Below, piece after piece: positions 61,514 to 64,000 of a stretch of 64,000 nucleotides of DNA. Source of the stretch: RBG-13-68-16 sp041494245. GTDB taxonomy: Bacteria; Acidobacteriota; Thermoanaerobaculia; Thermoanaerobaculales; Thermoanaerobaculaceae. The first letter of the stretch is position 1, and the number at the start of each line of letters is the position of its first letter. The DNA lies in NCBI GenBank assembly GCA_041494245.1, contig JBGQAK010000001.1, positions 248,001 to 312,000 on the forward strand. The letters are read 5' to 3'. Both the position numbers and the translations under genes were made by a program. The notes below the pieces were generated by a model, which saw only the letters and a list, made by a program, of their open reading frames with translations, was not told the DNA's origin and ran no database searches.

Positions 61514-64000
61514 TCAGTCGCAGGAGCGGCGGGTGGCCAGGGTCTCGAGGAAGCGCGTGACGAGGGCGGTCCAGCCGGTCTGGTGGGATGCGCCGCACCC
61601 ACGCCCCGTCTCGCCGTGGAAGTACTCGTAGAAGAGCACGAGGCCCCGCCAGTGGGGATCCTCGGCAAACCGCCCCTCGTCCCCATGGCAGGGGCGCCAT
61701 CCGGCGGCATCCGGGAGGAAGAGGCCGGTGAGGCGGCGTGCGATCTCCACCGCGACCTGGCCGAGGTTGAGCATCCTGCCGGAGCCGGTCGGGCACTCAA
61801 CCAGGAGCGAGTCGCCGTAGAAGTGGTGGTAGCGCTCGAGCGCCTCCACCAGCAGGTAGTTGACCGGAAACCAGACCGGGCCGCGCCAGTTGGAGTTGCC
61901 GCCGAACAGGCGGGAGTCGGATTCCCCGGGCACGTACGCCACGGTCGTGCTCGTGCCGGCGAGCGAGAACGAGAACGGCCTCGCGCCGTAGATCTTCGAC
62001 AACGAACGGATCCCGAAGGGAGACAGGAACTCGTCCTCGGCGAGCAGGTAGCGCAACACCCGCAGCAGCCGGTCCCGGGACGGGATCGCGAGCAGCCGGC
62101 GCACGCGGCCCTGCCCCCGGCCGGTCTCCATGCAGGCAATGTGGCGGGCCAGATCGGTGCGGTGCTCCAGGAACCAGCGCATCCGCTTGGAGAATCCCGG
62201 CAGGCGGTCGATGACGTCCTGCTCCAGCACCTCGCAGGCGAACAGCGGGACAAGGCCCACCATCGAGCGCAGGCGGATCGGCGCGTGGTGGCCGTCCGTG
62301 TGCACCTGGTCGTAGTAGAAGCCGTCCTCCTCGTCCCAGAGCCCGGTGCCCCCGAGCCCGTTCATCGCGTCCACGATCGCCACGAAGTGCTCGAAGAATT
62401 TGGACGCCACGTCCTCGTACGCCGGGTCTCCCGCCGCCAGCTCGAGGGCGATGGACAGCATGGTGCCGCAGTAGAACGCCATCCAGGAGGTGCCGTCGGC
62501 CTGCTCCAGGATGCCGCCGCCGGGCAGCGGCCGGGAGCGGTCGAACACGCCGATGTTGTCGAGACCGAGGAAGCCGCCGCCGAAGAGGTTCCTCCCCTCC
62601 ACGTCCTTGCGATTCACCCACCACGTAAAGTTGAGCAGCAGCTTCTGGAAGACCCGCTCCAGGAACAGGCGGTCGCGCCCGCCGCACGGCCCGGTCATTT
62701 TGTAGACGCGCCACGCCGCCCAGGCGTGCACCGGGGGGTTCACGTCGTCGAACGACCACTCGTAGGCCGGGACGGCGCCGGAGGGGTGCATGTACCACTC
62801 GCGCAGCAGCAGCACGAGTTGCGCCTTGGCAAAGTCGGGGTCGAGCCGCGCGAACGGCAGCATGTGGAACGCGAGGTCCCAGGCCGCGAACCACGGGTAC
62901 TCCCAGGTATCGGGCATCGAGAGCACGTCGCGGCCGTGGAAGTTGGTCCAGTCGCGGTTGCGCACCTTTGGGCGCCCCTCGGGCGGCGGCGGCTGCGAGG
63001 GGTCGCCCCCGAGCCACTCCCGCACCACGAGGTTGTAGAACTGCTTGGACCACAAAAGGCCGGCGTAAGCCTGGCGGGCAACGCGGCGCTCCTCCTCTCC
63101 GAGCGCGGCGGGGACGATCGATGCGAAGAACTCGTCGGCCTCCCGGATGCGGGCCTCGAAGACGGCCTCAAACTCGCTGCCGAAAGGGAGCGCCGAACCC
63201 TCACCCTCGGGTGTGAGCCGGAGGCAGATCACGGCCTCACCCCCCGGAGGGAGCATCAACCGGTAGTGCGCGGCAGCTTTCGTACCGGTGCGTCCCGGGT
63301 TGATTGCCTCCGTCCGTCCGCCGACGACAAGCTCGTGGAAAGCGTCCTTGACGTAGGGGCCGGCGCTGGGTGTGCCGAAGAGCCGCGCCGCGTTGGTTTC
63401 GTTGTCGGTGAAGAGCAGGTCGGGACGCTGCCCTCCGGGGCCCCTCCCGAGGGCGAGCCGGAAACACCCCAGGGTGGCATGCCTGGCGACCAGCGCCGGC
63501 TCGGCGTCCGCCGTGATGACGGGCTTGGGCGTGTACTCCTCGTTGTCGCGCCCCCAGCTCCAGGTGTTGCGGAACCACAGGGTCGGCAGCAGGTGCAGGG
63601 TGGCGGCCTCCGGGCCGCGGTTGGCGGCCGTGATGCGGATCAGGACGTCGTCGGGCGAGGCCTTTGCGTACTCGGCCAGCACGTCGAAGTACCGGCCGCC
63701 GTCGAACACCCCGGTGTCGGCAAGCTCGTACTCCGGGTCGTCGAGGGTGCGGCGCCCCGCCTCCTCCGCGAGCTTCGCGTAGGGGTACTCCGACTGCGGG
63801 TACTTGTAGAGCGCCTTCAGGTAGGAGTGGGTGGGCGTGGAGTCGAGGAAGAAGTACGACTCCTTGACGTCCTCCCCGTGGTTGCCCTGGGGACCGGTGA
63901 GGCCGAAGAGGCGTTCCTTGAGGATGGGGTCCCGTCCGTTCCAGAGCGCGAGGGCGAAGCACAGCCTCCCCTCGCGGTCGCAGATGCCAAGCAAACCGTC
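61514..64000 (-). CDS. GH63/MGH-like glucosidase, 5'-truncated
   Basis: The frame is open to the window edge, so the N-terminus is missing; 828 residues are visible. The N-terminal part is a beta-rich domain ('LFGLTGPQGNHGEDVKESYFF', 'DSTPTHSYLKALYKYPQ'), and the C-terminal ~500 residues form an (alpha/alpha) barrel with 'WFAAWDLAFHMLPFARLDP', 'PVHAWAAWRVYKMTG', 'GTGLWDEEDGFYYDQV' and 'NSNWRGPVWFPVNYLLVEAL'. This set is typical of the cytosolic GH63-type glucosidase/mannosylglycerate hydrolase-like family that cleaves alpha-glucosides. No signal peptide can be judged. The 131-bp downstream gap shows no terminator. Confidence 0.85.
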   Translation of the reverse strand, partial: DGLLGICDREGRLCFALALWNGRDPILKERLFGLTGPQGNHGEDVKESYFFLDSTPTHSYLKALYKYPQSEYPYAKLAEEAGRRTLDDPEYELADTGVFDGGRYFDVLAEYAKASPDDVLIRITAANRGPEAATLHLLPTLWFRNTWSWGRDNEEYTPKPVITADAEPALVARHATLGCFRLALGRGPGGQRPDLLFTDNETNAARLFGTPSAGPYVKDAFHELVVGGRTEAINPGRTGTKAAAHYRLMLPPGGEAVICLRLTPEGEGSALPFGSEFEAVFEARIREADEFFASIVPAALGEEERRVARQAYAGLLWSKQFYNLVVREWLGGDPSQPPPPEGRPKVRNRDWTNFHGRDVLSMPDTWEYPWFAAWDLAFHMLPFARLDPDFAKAQLVLLLREWYMHPSGAVPAYEWSFDDVNPPVHAWAAWRVYKMTGPCGGRDRLFLERVFQKLLLNFTWWVNRKDVEGRNLFGGGFLGLDNIGVFDRSRPLPGGGILEQADGTSWMAFYCGTMLSIALELAAGDPAYEDVASKFFEHFVAIVDAMNGLGGTGLWDEEDGFYYDQVHTDGHHAPIRLRSMVGLVPLFACEVLEQDVIDRLPGFSKRMRWFLEHRTDLARHIACMETGRGQGRVRRLLAIPSRDRLLRVLRYLLAEDEFLSPFGIRSLSKIYGARPFSFSLAGTSTTVAYVPGESDSRLFGGNSNWRGPVWFPVNYLLVEALERYHHFYGDSLLVECPTGSGRMLNLGQVAVEIARRLTGLFLPDAAGWRPCHGDEGRFAEDPHWRGLVLFYEYFHGETGRGCGASHQTGWTALVTRFLETLATRRSCD

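Overview
The window is about 70% G+C, almost fully coding, and packed with short-overlap operons (many ATGA/GTGA junctions). No rRNA, tRNA, CRISPR array or intact insertion sequence was found. The short pilins with a 'RGRQ(K/R)RTMADxR' segment, an MXAN_5187-like domain protein, YfhO-type membrane proteins, many TPR lipoprotein-like or secreted proteins, RND and MacB-type pumps and a divergent YchF suggest a didermic soil or sediment bacterium. Acidobacteriota (for example Thermoanaerobaculia or Holophagae) is my best guess. This is inference; no marker gene settles it.

Region 1 (1-21.4 kb) is a surface-glycan locus. It starts with a truncated periplasmic binding protein coupled to a Wzm/Wzt-type polysaccharide ABC exporter. 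It continues with two YfhO-type proteins, two O-antigen ligase/polymerase-type membrane proteins, a membrane-fused spermidine-synthase-like protein, five glycosyltransferases, a WecA/MraY-type sugar-phosphate transferase that would load the lipid carrier, and a FAD protein resembling UDP-galactopyranose mutase. Two type IV pilin-like genes sit inside it. The second has a textbook sigma-54 promoter and a textbook terminator.

Region 2 (21.4-25.1 kb) is a coupled pilD-pilS-pilR-type unit: prepilin peptidase, membrane histidine kinase and sigma-54 activator. These can process and switch on the pilin at 5.66 kb. The activator lacks its C-terminal DNA-binding helix-turn-helix.

Region 3 (25.1-31.6 kb) holds housekeeping and unknown genes: selA, an MXAN_5187-like protein, TPR proteins, ychF, a secreted unknown and a frameshifted endonuclease V. 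A 190-bp inverted-repeat-bounded element lies between two of them.

Region 4 (31.6-41.5 kb) is one drug-efflux operon on the minus strand in the order TetR, TolC, membrane-fusion protein, RND pump, RND pump, with a readable promoter ahead of tetR.

Region 5 (41.6-64 kb) holds a TIM-barrel-like secreted protein, a TldD/PmbA protease pair, a divergent three-gene acyl-CoA carboxylase operon (carboxyltransferase, biotin carboxylase, biotin carrier), an AttEFGH-like exporter with a lipocalin-like protein, a DUF1295 protein, a histidine ammonia-lyase-type enzyme with Cys in place of Ser at the cofactor site, small membrane proteins, a MacA/MacB-like operon lacking its ATPase, and a 5'-truncated GH63-like glucosidase.

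Across the window a -10-like hexamer TA(G/C)A(A/C)T lies exactly six bases before the start codon of four genes, which suggests leaderless transcripts.
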